64,000 nucleotides of DNA, taken from Nitrobacteraceae bacterium AZCC 1564. GTDB lineage: Bacteria > Pseudomonadota > Alphaproteobacteria > Rhizobiales > Xanthobacteraceae. Positions 10,499 through 20,700 of this stretch are shown here, one piece after another. Position numbers and translations under genes: made by a program. The notes beneath the pieces are model-generated. The model was not told the DNA's origin. It worked only from the letters and a program-made list of their open reading frames with translations, and ran no database searches. Numbering within the stretch: position 1 is the first letter of the stretch; each line of letters opens with the position of its first letter. The stretch is from NCBI GenBank assembly GCA_036924835.1, contig JBAGRR010000001.1:4541001-4605000 (forward strand). Direction: 5' to 3'.

Positions 10499-12385
10499 AT
10501 GAGCGAAGCCAGACTTGCGGATGACGTCGCGATGAGCGGGGACAGCGTGGCTGTTCCCCTGACGTCGCTTGGGCGGATCGAAGGCATCCTTGGCTTTCTG
10601 GTCGAAATCCCGGCGGCGCTGCTGGTGGTCGCCGAAATCGTCATCCTCTTCGCTGGCGTGGTGTCGCGTTACGTCTTTCACAGCCCGCTGATCTGGTCCG
10701 ACGAACTGGCGTCGATCCTCTTCCTCTGGCTTGCGATGTTCGGCGCTGTGGTTGCGTTCCGCCGAGCCGAACACATGCGCATGACGGCGGTGGTCGCGAA
10801 GTGTTCGCCGCCGATGCGCGCGTTCCTTGATGTGGTCGCCACCTGCGCCGCGCTCGCATTTCTTTTGATGGTCGCTTTTCCTGCTTACGAATATGCGTAT
10901 GAGGAAAGCTTCATCACCACGCCTGCGCTGCAGATTTCGAATTCGTGGCGCGCGTCGGCGTTGCCGATCGGCATCGGCTTCATGGTGCTGTTCGCTGCCC
11001 TGCGGCTGGTTCGGGAGGCAGACAAGAAGCGTCTGCTGCTGGCGGTGCTTTCCGTCGGCGCCATTATTGCCGCGTTCTGGTTTATGCAGCCGGTGCTGCG
11101 GCCACTCGGTAATCTCAATCTTGTCATCTTCTTTGTCGGTCTCGTCGCGCTGTGTGTCTTCGCTGGCGTGCCGATTGCCTTTGCGTTCGGTCTGTCGATC
11201 TTCAGCTATCTCGTGCTGACAACACACACGCCGCCGATGGTGCTGGTCGGACGCATGGACGAAGGCATGAGCCATCTCATTCTGCTGGCGGTGCCGCTGT
11301 TCGTTTTCCTCGGTCTGCTGATCGAGATGACAGGCATGGCGCGGGCCATGGTGGCCTTCCTCGCGAGCCTGCTCGGCCATGTGCGCGGTGGACTGCACTA
11401 TGTGCTGATCGGCGCGATGTATCTTGTCTCCGGCATTTCCGGCTCCAAGGCGGCCGACATGGCGGCGGTGGCGCCGGTGCTGTTTCCTGAGATGAAAGAG
11501 CGTGGCGCGAAGCCCGGCGATCTCGTCGCGTTGCTGTCGGCCACCGGCGCACAGACTGAAACCATCCCACCGAGCCTCGTGCTCATCACCATCGGCTCAG
11601 TGACGGGCGTTTCGATCGCGGCGCTGTTCACCGGGGGCTTGCTGCCGGGTCTTGTTCTGGCGGCAACTCTCTCCGCGCTGGTGTGGTGGCGCTATCGCGG
11701 CGAAGACCTCAGCCACGTCGAACGGGCAACGCCGAAGCAGATTCTCCGCACCTTCGTCGTCGCCCTTCCGGCGCTCGCATTGCCGTTCGTGATCCGCGCC
11801 GCGGTGGTGGAAGGCATCGCGACGGCGACGGAAGTCTCGACGATTGGTATTGTCTTCGCGATCTTTGCCGGTCTGCTGATCTATCGTCAGTTCGACTGGG
11901 GCAGGCTGCTCCCGATGCTGATCGAGACCGCGTGTCTGTCGGGCGCGATCCTCTTGATCATCGGCACCGCCACCGGCATGGCGTGGGGCCTCACACAATC
12001 CGGATTTTCGCGTGCGCTGGCCACGATGATGACGGGGCTGCCGGGTGGACCAACGATGTTCATCGCGGTCTCCATCGTCGCGTTCATGATTCTCGGCAGC
12101 GTGCTCGAGGGTATTCCGGCCATCGTGCTGTTTGGCCCGCTGCTGTTTCCGATCGCGCAGGCCGTTGGCGTGCATGAAGTGCACTACGCAATGATCGTCA
12201 TTCTCGCCATGGGCATCGGCCTGTTCGCGCCGCCGTTCGGCGTCGGCTACTACGCCGCGTGCGCCATCGGCCGTGTCGATCCCGCCGAAGGCATCAAGCC
12301 GATCTGGGGCTATCTGCTGGCGCTCCTGATCGGATTGATCGTCGTCGCAGCGTTCCCATGGATCTCGATCGGCTTCCTCCGATAA
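10499..12385 (+). CDS. TRAP transporter permease, fused DctQ-DctM
   Basis: A 628-residue membrane protein joining the small DctQ subunit (residues about 25-175, four helices, with the SRYVFHSPLIWSDELA motif) to the large DctM subunit (about 195-625, twelve or more helices). DctM hallmarks include GVPIAFAFGLS, the GISGSKAADMAAVAPVLFPEM stretch and FAPPFGVGYY. The fused arrangement is known in many proteobacteria. It works with the DctP upstream. Substrate unknown. Confidence 0.94.
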   Translation: MSEARLADDVAMSGDSVAVPLTSLGRIEGILGFLVEIPAALLVVAEIVILFAGVVSRYVFHSPLIWSDELASILFLWLAMFGAVVAFRRAEHMRMTAVVAKCSPPMRAFLDVVATCAALAFLLMVAFPAYEYAYEESFITTPALQISNSWRASALPIGIGFMVLFAALRLVREADKKRLLLAVLSVGAIIAAFWFMQPVLRPLGNLNLVIFFVGLVALCVFAGVPIAFAFGLSIFSYLVLTTHTPPMVLVGRMDEGMSHLILLAVPLFVFLGLLIEMTGMARAMVAFLASLLGHVRGGLHYVLIGAMYLVSGISGSKAADMAAVAPVLFPEMKERGAKPGDLVALLSATGAQTETIPPSLVLITIGSVTGVSIAALFTGGLLPGLVLAATLSALVWWRYRGEDLSHVERATPKQILRTFVVALPALALPFVIRAAVVEGIATATEVSTIGIVFAIFAGLLIYRQFDWGRLLPMLIETACLSGAILLIIGTATGMAWGLTQSGFSRALATMMTGLPGGPTMFIAVSIVAFMILGSVLEGIPAIVLFGPLLFPIAQAVGVHEVHYAMIVILAMGIGLFAPPFGVGYYAACAIGRVDPAEGIKPIWGYLLALLIGLIVVAAFPWISIGFLR

Positions 12386-12416
12386 CCGCAGCCGCGCGGC
12401 TCTCGCGTGGCTTGCG

Positions 12417-13826
12417 TCACCTTGCCTGCATCTGCTCGGCCATGAAAGCTTCGAAGCGCGGATCACCTACATGGGCGATGTTGACCCGCATGGCCGGTCG
12501 CGATGGTGCGCCATCCGGGCTGAACGCCGATCCCGGTGCCAGCAGGATGCTGCGCTCAGCGGCGATGCGTGAGAGCTGCTTGTCGTCGATGTGATCGGGC
12601 AATTCGCACCACATGTAAAAGCCACCGCGCGGCTGGCCAAAGACATGAAGCTTCTGCCGTGACAGGCTGTCATAGGCTTGCCGTGTTGCGGCTTCGATCC
12701 GTCCGATCAGCCGCTTGAGATGGCCGCGATAACGCCCGCTGGAAATCAGATCGTAGATGATCTGTTCGATATAACCTGAACTGTTCGCCCGCGTGATCAT
12801 CTTGAGATCGGCCAGGGCGCCCACGATGTCAGCACGCGCTGCGATGTAGCCGGAACGCAGACTGGCCGACAGTGTTTTGGCGAAGGTGCCGACATAGATC
12901 ACGCGGTCGAGCTGATCGAGTGCGGCGAGCCTTGGACTTGTCACCGGAAGGACATCGGCGAAGGGATCGGAATCCACGATCATCAGATTGTGCTCGGTGG
13001 CGATCCGCATGAGCCGATACGCAACCGGAAGCGTGATCGAACAGCCAGTCGGATTATGCGCGAGCGACTGCGTGAAGAAAATACGCGCACCGGTGCGGGC
13101 GGCTTGCGCTGCAAGATCGTCGAGATCAGGGCCGTCCGGCGTGCGCCGCACACCGACAAGCCGAGCCTTGGCGAGGCGCAGCTTGCCGAACAGCGGATAG
13201 TAGCCGGGATTGTCGACGAGCACCGGATCGCCGGGCTCGATGAAATAGCGCACGATCATGTCGAGCGCATCGTTGGCGCCTTGTGTGAGAAGCACCTGCT
13301 GCGGTTCGACGTTGATGGAGCGTTCCGCCAGCATCACCGCGATGCGTTCGCGCAGTGACGGAAGCCCGTAAGGACTGCCGTAGCTTTCGGGCAGGGTGCG
13401 CTTGCCTGGCCGGCTGACCGGCTTCAGATACGGGCCGACTTCGGAGCCTTCCATCCACGCTGCCGGCGGGCGACCATCGCCGACGCGCACCTCATAGCGT
13501 TTTTCCAGTTGCTCGCGCAGCAGCCAGACGCTGTCCACCGCTTCCACCTTGGTGGGCGTGGTGTCTTCCGCGCGCTTGGGCCGATGCAGCGAGACGTAGA
13601 AGCCTGAGCCCGGTCGGCTCTCGATTTGTCCCGATGCCACCAGGCGCTCATAGGCCTCGACAATGGTGTTCTTCGAAACACCGAAAAGCTGCGAGGCCGT
13701 GCGGATCGAGGCCAGCCGTTCGCCGGGACGAAGAAGCCCGCGCTCGATCCGCTCGATGATCGTTGCGACGACGGTTTCGACCCGGGAGCGAGAATGGCCG
13801 GTGTGGATCTGATGAACTGTACCCAT
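12417..13826 (-). CDS. MocR-family regulator (GntR HTH fused to aminotransferase domain)
   Basis: A 469-residue protein starting at ATG 13826 (MGTVHQ). Residues about 15-80 form a GntR winged helix (LASIRTASQLFGVSKNTIVEAYERL), followed after a linker by a fold-type I aminotransferase domain. NPTGC, DSDPFADVLP and TFAKTLSASLRSGY include the PLP-phosphate site and the Schiff-base Lys in the family position. MocR proteins use PLP and a ligand to control amino-acid or vitamin B6 genes; here the divergent neighbour is HMG-CoA reductase, an uncommon partner. An inverted repeat lies just upstream of its start. Confidence 0.93.
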   Translation of the reverse strand: MGTVHQIHTGHSRSRVETVVATIIERIERGLLRPGERLASIRTASQLFGVSKNTIVEAYERLVASGQIESRPGSGFYVSLHRPKRAEDTTPTKVEAVDSVWLLREQLEKRYEVRVGDGRPPAAWMEGSEVGPYLKPVSRPGKRTLPESYGSPYGLPSLRERIAVMLAERSINVEPQQVLLTQGANDALDMIVRYFIEPGDPVLVDNPGYYPLFGKLRLAKARLVGVRRTPDGPDLDDLAAQAARTGARIFFTQSLAHNPTGCSITLPVAYRLMRIATEHNLMIVDSDPFADVLPVTSPRLAALDQLDRVIYVGTFAKTLSASLRSGYIAARADIVGALADLKMITRANSSGYIEQIIYDLISSGRYRGHLKRLIGRIEAATRQAYDSLSRQKLHVFGQPRGGFYMWCELPDHIDDKQLSRIAAERSILLAPGSAFSPDGAPSRPAMRVNIAHVGDPRFEAFMAEQMQAR

Positions 13827-13835
13827 GAGATGGAT

Positions 13836-13881
13836 GGTACGGACCTTCCCGAAAATGTGCAAAGCGTTCCTTGTCCGTACC
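13836..13881. promoter_or_regulatory. Inverted repeat, candidate MocR operator
   Basis: GGTACGGAC at 13836-13844 is repeated exactly in inverse as GTCCGTACC at 13873-13881, 28 bp apart, within the 147-bp gap between the MocR gene and mvaA. Paired half-sites near the regulator's own promoter are usual for this family. Binding is inferred. Confidence 0.55.
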
Positions 13882-13973
13882 CGTCGCTTCATACAGTTTC
13901 GCGGCCGGACAGCCCCGCAGAGGGCTGGATTTGAAGCGCTTGATTCTGAAGAGCTTGGGTTCTGGAGACGCGT

Positions 13974-15257
13974 ATGACTGAGCTAAGGCACGGGGCAAAT
14001 CGCAGTTCGCGGATTGGTGGATTTCACAAAAAATCGCCACAGGAACGACTCGACCTCGTCGCCGCATTCGCCGGGCTCGATCAGGACACCGTCAATCACC
14101 TCGCCAATATGGGCAACCTGTCGCCGCAGCTGGCCGACAAAATGATCGAGAATGTCATCGGCACGATGAACATCCCGATCGGCATCGCCACCAACATGCG
14201 TGTGGACGGCGAAGACGTTCTTGTTCCGATGGCCACTGAGGAAAGCTCGGTGGTGGCGGCGGTCTGTAACGCCGCGCGCCAGAACTATGCCACCGGCTTC
14301 ACGACCTCGGTCTCCGGCACGCTGATGATCGCGCAGGTGCAGGCGGTCAATGTCGCGGATCCGCATGCCGCGCGGCTGCGGCTGCTCGACAAGCGCGACG
14401 AGATCAAGGCGATCTGCGATGCGTGCGATCCGCTGCTGGTCAAGCTCGGTGGTGGCTTCCGCGATCTCGAAGTGCGCCTGCTCGAAACGCTCGGCGGCAC
14501 CATGGTGATCACGCACTTGATCGTGGATACGCGTGACGCCATGGGCGCGAACGCTGTCAACACGATGGCCGAGAAGATCGCGCCACACATTGCAACATGG
14601 ACTGGTGGGCGGGTGTTCCTGCGCATCCTCTCCAACCTCGCGGACAAGCGGGTCGCCCGCGCCCACACCGTATGGAAGCTGGAGGATATCGGCGGCGCCA
14701 GCGTGCGCGACGGCATCATCAGCGCTTATCAGTTCGCGGAAGCCGATCCCTATCGCGCGGCCACCCACAACAAGGGAATCATGAACGGCATCAGCGCCGT
14801 CATTCTCGCCACCGGCAACGATACGCGTGCAGTCGAGGCGGGTGCGCACGCTTATGCGGCGCGCAGTGGGCGCTACAGCAGCCTGACGCGTTACGAGATC
14901 AACAAGGATGGCGATCTCAGCGCGTCCATCGAGCTGCCGCTGGCCGTCGGCCTGATCGGCGGCGCGACCAAGATTCATCCCACCGCTCAGGCCTGCTTGA
15001 AGATTCTTGGCGTCACCACGGCCGAGCGGCTGGCGCGGATCATCGCGGCTGTCGGCCTTGCGCAGAACTTCTCCGCGCTCAAGGCGCTGGCAACCGTCGG
15101 CATTCAGTCCGGACACATGGCACTGCATGCCCAAAACATCGCGATCATGGCGGGCGCTGTCGGCGATGAAGTCGATGCCGTGGCGAAGGTGCTGGTGGAG
15201 CGTGGAACGGTGCGCATCGACGTGGCGCAGGAGGTTCTGGCGAAGGTGCGCGGTTGA
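13974..15257 (+). CDS. mvaA: Hydroxymethylglutaryl-CoA reductase, class II (degradative type)
   Basis: A 427-residue enzyme, close to the 428 residues of Pseudomonas mevalonii MvaA. All class II catalytic landmarks are visible: Glu in ENVIGTMNIPIGIA, Lys in THNKGIMNG, Asp in GNDTRAVEAGAHAY and His in SGHMALHAQN. Class II enzymes interconvert mevalonate and HMG-CoA with NAD(H), and where the MEP isoprenoid route is used they serve mevalonate catabolism. DTRDAMGANAVN is also conserved. It is followed 47 bp later by a Liv-type binding protein, suggesting uptake of the substrate. No mvaB (HMG-CoA lyase) or mevalonate kinase is in the window. Confidence 0.95.
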   Translation: MTELRHGANRSSRIGGFHKKSPQERLDLVAAFAGLDQDTVNHLANMGNLSPQLADKMIENVIGTMNIPIGIATNMRVDGEDVLVPMATEESSVVAAVCNAARQNYATGFTTSVSGTLMIAQVQAVNVADPHAARLRLLDKRDEIKAICDACDPLLVKLGGGFRDLEVRLLETLGGTMVITHLIVDTRDAMGANAVNTMAEKIAPHIATWTGGRVFLRILSNLADKRVARAHTVWKLEDIGGASVRDGIISAYQFAEADPYRAATHNKGIMNGISAVILATGNDTRAVEAGAHAYAARSGRYSSLTRYEINKDGDLSASIELPLAVGLIGGATKIHPTAQACLKILGVTTAERLARIIAAVGLAQNFSALKALATVGIQSGHMALHAQNIAIMAGAVGDEVDAVAKVLVERGTVRIDVAQEVLAKVRG

Positions 15258-15304
15258 TTAAGGATTTCAGGTTTCACAAACAGAAAATCAAACGGGAGGA
15301 CAAC

Positions 15305-16525
15305 ATGCTGTTCAAATCGAGAGCGCAATTGCTGGCGGGTGCTGCGGCACTGCTGTTGCTGATTAATCCTGTTCAGGCTGAAATTCCGAACAACACGATC
15401 AAGCTCGGTGTGCTGACGGATCTCAGCGGATTCGCGGCCGACTCCACCGGCCCGGGATCAGTGGTCGCAGCGAAGCTCGCCATCGAGGATTTCAAGGCCG
15501 AGAAGCCTGATCTGAAGGTTGAGCTCATTCAGGCCGACCATCAGAACAAGGCGGACATCGGCGCCTCGCTTGCACGGCGTTGGGTGGATATCGAGAAGGT
15601 CGATGCCATTCTCGACGTGCCGTTCTCCTCGGTTGCGCTCGCGGTGCAGGAAGTGGTGCGCGGAACGAAGACCGCATTCATCGCGTCCGGTCCCGGTACC
15701 TCGCTGCTCACCGGCGAGAAGTGTTCTCCGAATACCGTGCACTGGACCTACGACACTTGGGCGCTCGCGCACGGCACGGCGCTTGCTCTGCTGCGCGCCA
15801 AGAAGGACACGTGGTTCTTCCTTACGGCTGACTATGCGTTCGGCCACGCACTGGAGAAGGACGCCGCTGACGTCGTGAAGACAGAGAAGGGCAAGATCCT
15901 CGGCAGCGTGCGCCATCCGACCGGCACGTCGGACTTCTCGTCCTTCCTGCTGCAGGCGCAGTCAAGCAAGGCCAAGATCGTCGCGCTCGCCAATGCGGTT
16001 GGCGACACGGTGAATTCCGTCAAGCAGGCGTCTGAATTCGGTCTGCAGGCGGGTGGGCAGGAGCTTGCTGCGCTGCTGATGCAGGTCTCCGACGTCAATG
16101 CGATCGGACTACAGGACGCAAAGGGGCTGTATCTCACGGAAGGTTTTTACTGGGACAGCAATGACGGCACACGGAAATTTGCCGATCGCTTCGCGGCGCA
16201 GATGAAGGGCAACCGTCCGACAGCGAACCAGGCCGGAGTCTACGCAGGCGCGTTGCACTATCTGCGCGCGGCTGCCGCCGCGAATACGTCTGACGCGCAG
16301 GCTGTGGTCGCCAAGATGAAGGAGATGCCTTCAAAGGACCCGCTGTTCGGCGAGGGCATCGTGCGTCAGGACGGCCGCCACATCCACAATATGTATCTCT
16401 TCCAGGTGAAGACGCCGGCCGAGTCCAAGGGGCCGTGGGACTTCTACAAATTGGTGGAGACCATCCCGGCGAAGGAAGCCTTCCGTCCGATCGAAGAAGG
16501 CAATTGCCCCTTGGTCAAGAAATAA
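15305..16525 (+). CDS. Liv-type ABC substrate-binding protein (orphan)
   Basis: A 406-residue type I periplasmic binding protein. The ATG at 15305 follows GGGAGG. The signal peptide ends near residue 22 (VQA/EIPNNTIKLG), and LGVLTDLSG opens lobe 1. Conserved Cys (GEKCSPNT and EGNCPLVKK near the C-terminus) could form a disulfide. It is downstream of mvaA but has no permease or ATPase beside it; the livHMGF genes 8 kb away could serve it, or another set elsewhere. A mevalonate-like ligand is possible from context only. Confidence 0.9.
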   Translation: MLFKSRAQLLAGAAALLLLINPVQAEIPNNTIKLGVLTDLSGFAADSTGPGSVVAAKLAIEDFKAEKPDLKVELIQADHQNKADIGASLARRWVDIEKVDAILDVPFSSVALAVQEVVRGTKTAFIASGPGTSLLTGEKCSPNTVHWTYDTWALAHGTALALLRAKKDTWFFLTADYAFGHALEKDAADVVKTEKGKILGSVRHPTGTSDFSSFLLQAQSSKAKIVALANAVGDTVNSVKQASEFGLQAGGQELAALLMQVSDVNAIGLQDAKGLYLTEGFYWDSNDGTRKFADRFAAQMKGNRPTANQAGVYAGALHYLRAAAAANTSDAQAVVAKMKEMPSKDPLFGEGIVRQDGRHIHNMYLFQVKTPAESKGPWDFYKLVETIPAKEAFRPIEEGNCPLVKK

Positions 16526-16868
16526 CCGGACGCTTCGTGGCCGGCGGGGACACTTGCCGGCCGTGACGTTAACCACCGCAACGGCATTTTCTTTCTCCCG
16601 CTGCGGGACCGGCGGGAGAAAATTTCTCCTTCAGGGCTGGATTCTGGAATGCAGAGCGGTTCTAACCTGGGGGCATAACGCAGGCGCGGTATGTCATTGA
16701 CCGTAAAAGAATATTCTACTATCTCAAGCCCGTCATGAACGTAGCCAACATCTGCGCCCACTAATGGGCAAATCAGAAAAAATCATTGGCTAGAGAAATT
16801 TTGCGTGAGGCATGATTGCCCGGCATCCGGTCAACCATGCTGCCGCCAATTGCGAGCATGGGACGGTA
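16526..16868. other. Intergenic region upstream of fpr, with hairpins
   Basis: This 343-bp gap contains two inverted repeats: GGCCGGC/GCCGGCC (16539-16562) just after the binding-protein gene, and a 10-bp stem 16592-16601/16612-16621. Either could end transcription of the mvaA unit, although neither has a clean T run. The rest, AT-richer, presumably carries the fpr promoter. No gene seen. Confidence 0.45.
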
Positions 16869-17642
16869 ATGAGCAATTTCAATCAGGAGCGTGTGCTGAG
16901 CGTCCACCACTGGACCGATAACCTCTTCAGCTTCACCACCACACGGGATTCATCGTTCCGCTTCCGCAACGGCGAGTTCACGATGATCGGCCTCAAGGTC
17001 AACGACAAGCCGTTGCTGCGTGCTTACAGCGTTGCCAGCGCCAACTACGAAGAGAACCTGGAATTCTTCTCGATCAAGGTTCAGGACGGTCCGCTGACCT
17101 CGCGTCTCCAGCACCTCAAGGAAGGCGATGAGATCATCGTCAGCCGCAAGGCCACTGGCACGCTGGTGATCGACAACCTCACCAACGGACGTAACCTTTA
17201 CCTGATCGGCACGGGCACCGGCCTTGCTCCGTTCCTCAGTGTCATCAAGGACCCGGAGACTTACGAGCGTTTCGAGAAGGTCGTTCTGCTCCATGGCTGC
17301 CGCCGTGTTGCCGAACTCGCCTACGGCGAACTGATCACCGAGAAGCTCCCACAGGATGAGATGATCGGCGAGATGGTGAGTTCGCAGCTCATCTATTATC
17401 CGACCGTGACGCGCGATCCGTTCCGCAATCGCGGCCGCATCACGGATCTGATCAATTCGGGCAAGCTGTTCGACGATATCTCGCTGCCGAGCCTCGAGGC
17501 CGACAAGGACCGTGTGATGATCTGCGGCAGCCCGGCGCTGCTTCAGGACACCAAGGACCTGCTGCTCGAGCGTGGCTTCGTTGAAGGCAACCATGGTGAG
17601 CCCGCTGACTTCGTGGTCGAGAAGGCGTTCGCCGAGCGCTGA
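16869..17642 (+). CDS. fpr: Ferredoxin-NADP reductase
   Basis: A 257-residue FAD enzyme, the usual length of the bacterial subclass I Fpr. The ATG at 16869 follows GGGACGG. RAYSVAS is the FAD-binding RxYS motif, GTGTGLAPFLS binds NADP, and VMICGSPAL plus the C-terminal FVVEKAFAER (ending beyond the flavin-facing aromatic position) match proteobacterial Fpr. It passes electrons between NADPH and ferredoxin or flavodoxin, supporting Fe-S maintenance and redox stress defence. Transcribed alone and ends at a perfect palindromic terminator. Confidence 0.96.
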   Translation: MSNFNQERVLSVHHWTDNLFSFTTTRDSSFRFRNGEFTMIGLKVNDKPLLRAYSVASANYEENLEFFSIKVQDGPLTSRLQHLKEGDEIIVSRKATGTLVIDNLTNGRNLYLIGTGTGLAPFLSVIKDPETYERFEKVVLLHGCRRVAELAYGELITEKLPQDEMIGEMVSSQLIYYPTVTRDPFRNRGRITDLINSGKLFDDISLPSLEADKDRVMICGSPALLQDTKDLLLERGFVEGNHGEPADFVVEKAFAER

Positions 17643-17668
17643 TCGCAGCATGCTTCGTCGTCGCTGAC

Positions 17669-17706
17669 AAAAAATAACGGCTGAGAATTCTCAGCCGTTA
17701 TTTTTT
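17669..17706. terminator. Perfect 38-bp bidirectional terminator
   Basis: A perfectly self-complementary 38-bp sequence, with six A at one end and six T at the other and a GC core (ACGGCTGAG) around GAATTC. It lies between convergent fpr and the RND gene, so each strand reads a stem followed by a U tract. Confidence 0.95.
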
Positions 17707-17735
17707 GTGTCGATCAGAGGGACGCGAGGCGGCGA

Positions 17736-20700
17736 TTATTCCGCCGCTTCCGACACAGGTTCGTGCGTAATCGCCGGCGGCTCGCCGTGTGAGCCCTTGC
17801 CGCGCCCCTTGCCCGACAGGAAGTTCGACAGCTTGTCGAGATAGAGATAGACGATCGGCGTCGTGAACAGCGTCAGCGCTTGGCTGACCACGAGACCGCC
17901 GACCATCGCGTAGCCGAGCGGCTGGCGGATTTCCGAACCGGTCCCGGTGCCGAGCATCAGCGGCACGCCGCCGAGCAGGGCCGCCATCGTCGTCATCATG
18001 ATGGGGCGGAAACGGATGAGGGCGGCTTTCCGGATCGCTTCCTCCGGCTCCAGACCTTCGTCGCGCTCCGCCGCGATGGCGAAGTCGACAAGCATGATGC
18101 CGTTCTTCTTCACGATACCGATCAGCAGGATGATGCCGATCAGGCCGATCAAGCTGAAATCGAATCCGAACAGCATCAGCATCGCCAGCGCGCCGACGCC
18201 TGCGGACGGCAGGGTCGAGATGATGGTGAGCGGATGGATGTAGCTCTCGTAGAGAATGCCGAGGATCAGATACACCACGATCAGCGCCGCGAGGATCAGC
18301 AGCGGCACGGTACCGAGGGACTGCTGGAAGGCCTGCGCCGTGCCCTGGAAGCTGCTGTTGACTGTCGCGGGCACGCCGAGCTCGGTCACCGCTTTCTGAA
18401 TGGCATCTGTTGCCTGTCCGAGTGCAACACCTTGCGCCAGGTTGAAGCTGATCGTCGTCGCCGGGAATTGTCCCTGGTGACTGATCGACAGCGGCCGCAC
18501 TGGAACAGTGGTCCACTTCACGAATGACGATAGCGGCACCTGATCGCCGGTCGTCGGCGACTTGATGTAGATCTTGTTCAGCGTGTCCACGTCGCCTTGC
18601 AGCTCGGGGAGGATTTCCAGGATCACGCGATAGCTGTTCACCTGCGTGAAGTACTGTGTGACCTGGCGCTGGCCGAAGGCATCGGCGAGCGTATCGTCGA
18701 TCAGTTGCGGCTGGATGCCATAGCGCGAGGCGGTGTCGCGATCGATCGTCAGCGTCAGCGTGGTGCCCGCCGTCTGCTGGTCCGTTGCGACGTCACGCAG
18801 CTCGGGCAGCGTCTTCAGCTTTTCGAGGATCTTGGGCGCCCAGCTGTTCAACTCGTCCAGATTGGCGTCCTGCAGCGTGTATTCGAATTGCGTACGCGTC
18901 GCGCGGCCGCCGAGGCGGACGTCCTGCGCGGCCTGGAGGAAGACGCGGGCGCCGACCAGCTTATCGAACTGCGGGCGCAGCCGCGCGATGATCTGTTGCG
19001 CGGTCACGTCACGATCGTGGCGGGGCTTCAGCGTGATGTACATGCGGCCGTTGTTCAGCGCGTTGCCGCCGCCGCCGATCGCCATGGCAATGCTGGCCAC
19101 CGCAGGATCTTTCTGGATAATCCCGCCGATTTCCTCCTGAAGGCGCGACATTTCCTTGAATGAAATGTCCTGTCCGCCTTCGGTGATGCCGGTGATGAGA
19201 CCAACGTCCTGCTGCGGGAAGAAGCCCTTTGGTATAATCACGAACAAGTAGCAGGACAGTGCGACGGTGGCGAAGAAGGAGCACAGCGTCACGAAGCGCC
19301 AGCGAAGCACGAGGTTGAGGCCGCGCTCATAGACCGCCAGCATGGCGTCGAAAAAGCGCTCGCTCATCTGGTAGAGCTTGCCGTGTTTCACTTCGCCGGT
19401 GTGCGCCTTCAGGAACCGTGACGCCATCATTGGGGTCAGCGTTAGCGACACGACCAGCGAGACGAAGATCGTCATCGCCAGCGTAACGGCGAATTCACGG
19501 AACAAGCGGCCGATGATGCCGCCCATCAGCAGCAATGGAATGAGCACGGCCACCAGCGAGATGCTGATCGAGACGATGGTGAAACCGATTTCGCCGGCAC
19601 CTCTCATCGCCGCCGCGAACGGATCCTCGCCTTCCTCGATGTAGCGGCTGATGTTTTCGAGCACGACGATGGCGTCGTCGACCACGAAGCCGACCGCGAT
19701 GGTCAAGGCCATTAGCGACAGGTTGTCGAGCGTGTAGCCGAACGCCCACATCAGGGCGCATGCACCCAGCAACGCGAGCGGGACGGTGACGCTCGGAATA
19801 ATCGTCGCCCAGAGGCTGCGCAGGAAGATGAAGATCACCATGACCACGAGGGCAATGGTGAGAAGCAGCGTGAACTGAACGTCTTCGACCGCCGCACGAA
19901 TGGTCTGCGTACGGTCACTGATGACATTCACTTTGATCGCAGGAGGGATCCCCGCAATGAGGCGTGGCAACTGCGCCTTGATCTTGTCGACCGTGTCGAT
20001 GACGTTGGCGCCGGGCTGCTTGAAAACGACGAGGAACACGCCGCGTTTGCCATTCGCCCATGCGGCCTGCTTGACGTCTTCAGGGCCGGAAACCGCCTGG
20101 CCGATATCGCGGATGCGCAGCGGACCGCCATTGCGATAGGCGATGATGACGTCGTTCCAGTCCTTGGACTTTGGCAACTGGTCGTTGGCGTAGATCGTAT
20201 AGCTGCGGGTCTGGCCATCGACGTTGCCTTTTGGGCTGTCGACGGTGGTGATCGCGATCTGGGAGCGAACATCCTCAAGCGAGATGCCCTTGGCGACAAG
20301 CTTCGCCGGATCGATCTGAATGCGGATCGCAGGCTTTTGCTGGCCACCGATGGTAACCTGGGCCACGCCGGAAATCTGGCTGATCTGCTGTGCCAGTTGC
20401 GTGTCGGCGTAATCGTTCACTTCGATCAGGGGCATCGTGTCGGAAGTCACCGACATCAGCAGAATGGGCGAGTCCGCCGGGTTCACCTTGCGGTAGGTCG
20501 GCGGACTTGGCAGGTTTTTCGGAAGCTGACCGCCCGCGGCATTGATCGCGCCCAGCACGTCGTTAGCCGCGCCATCGATGTTGCGGTTGAGATCAAACTG
20601 AATGGTGACGGACGTCGTCCCCAGCGAACTGGTCGATGTCATCTGCGCCACGCCAGGGATTTGCGCGAATTGCCGTTCCAGCGGCTGTGCCACGGAGGAC

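Noticed and set aside
10013-11398. 461-residue minus-strand frame
   Set aside because: Opposite the dctP and DctQM genes; His/Arg/Gln-rich with no recognisable domain.
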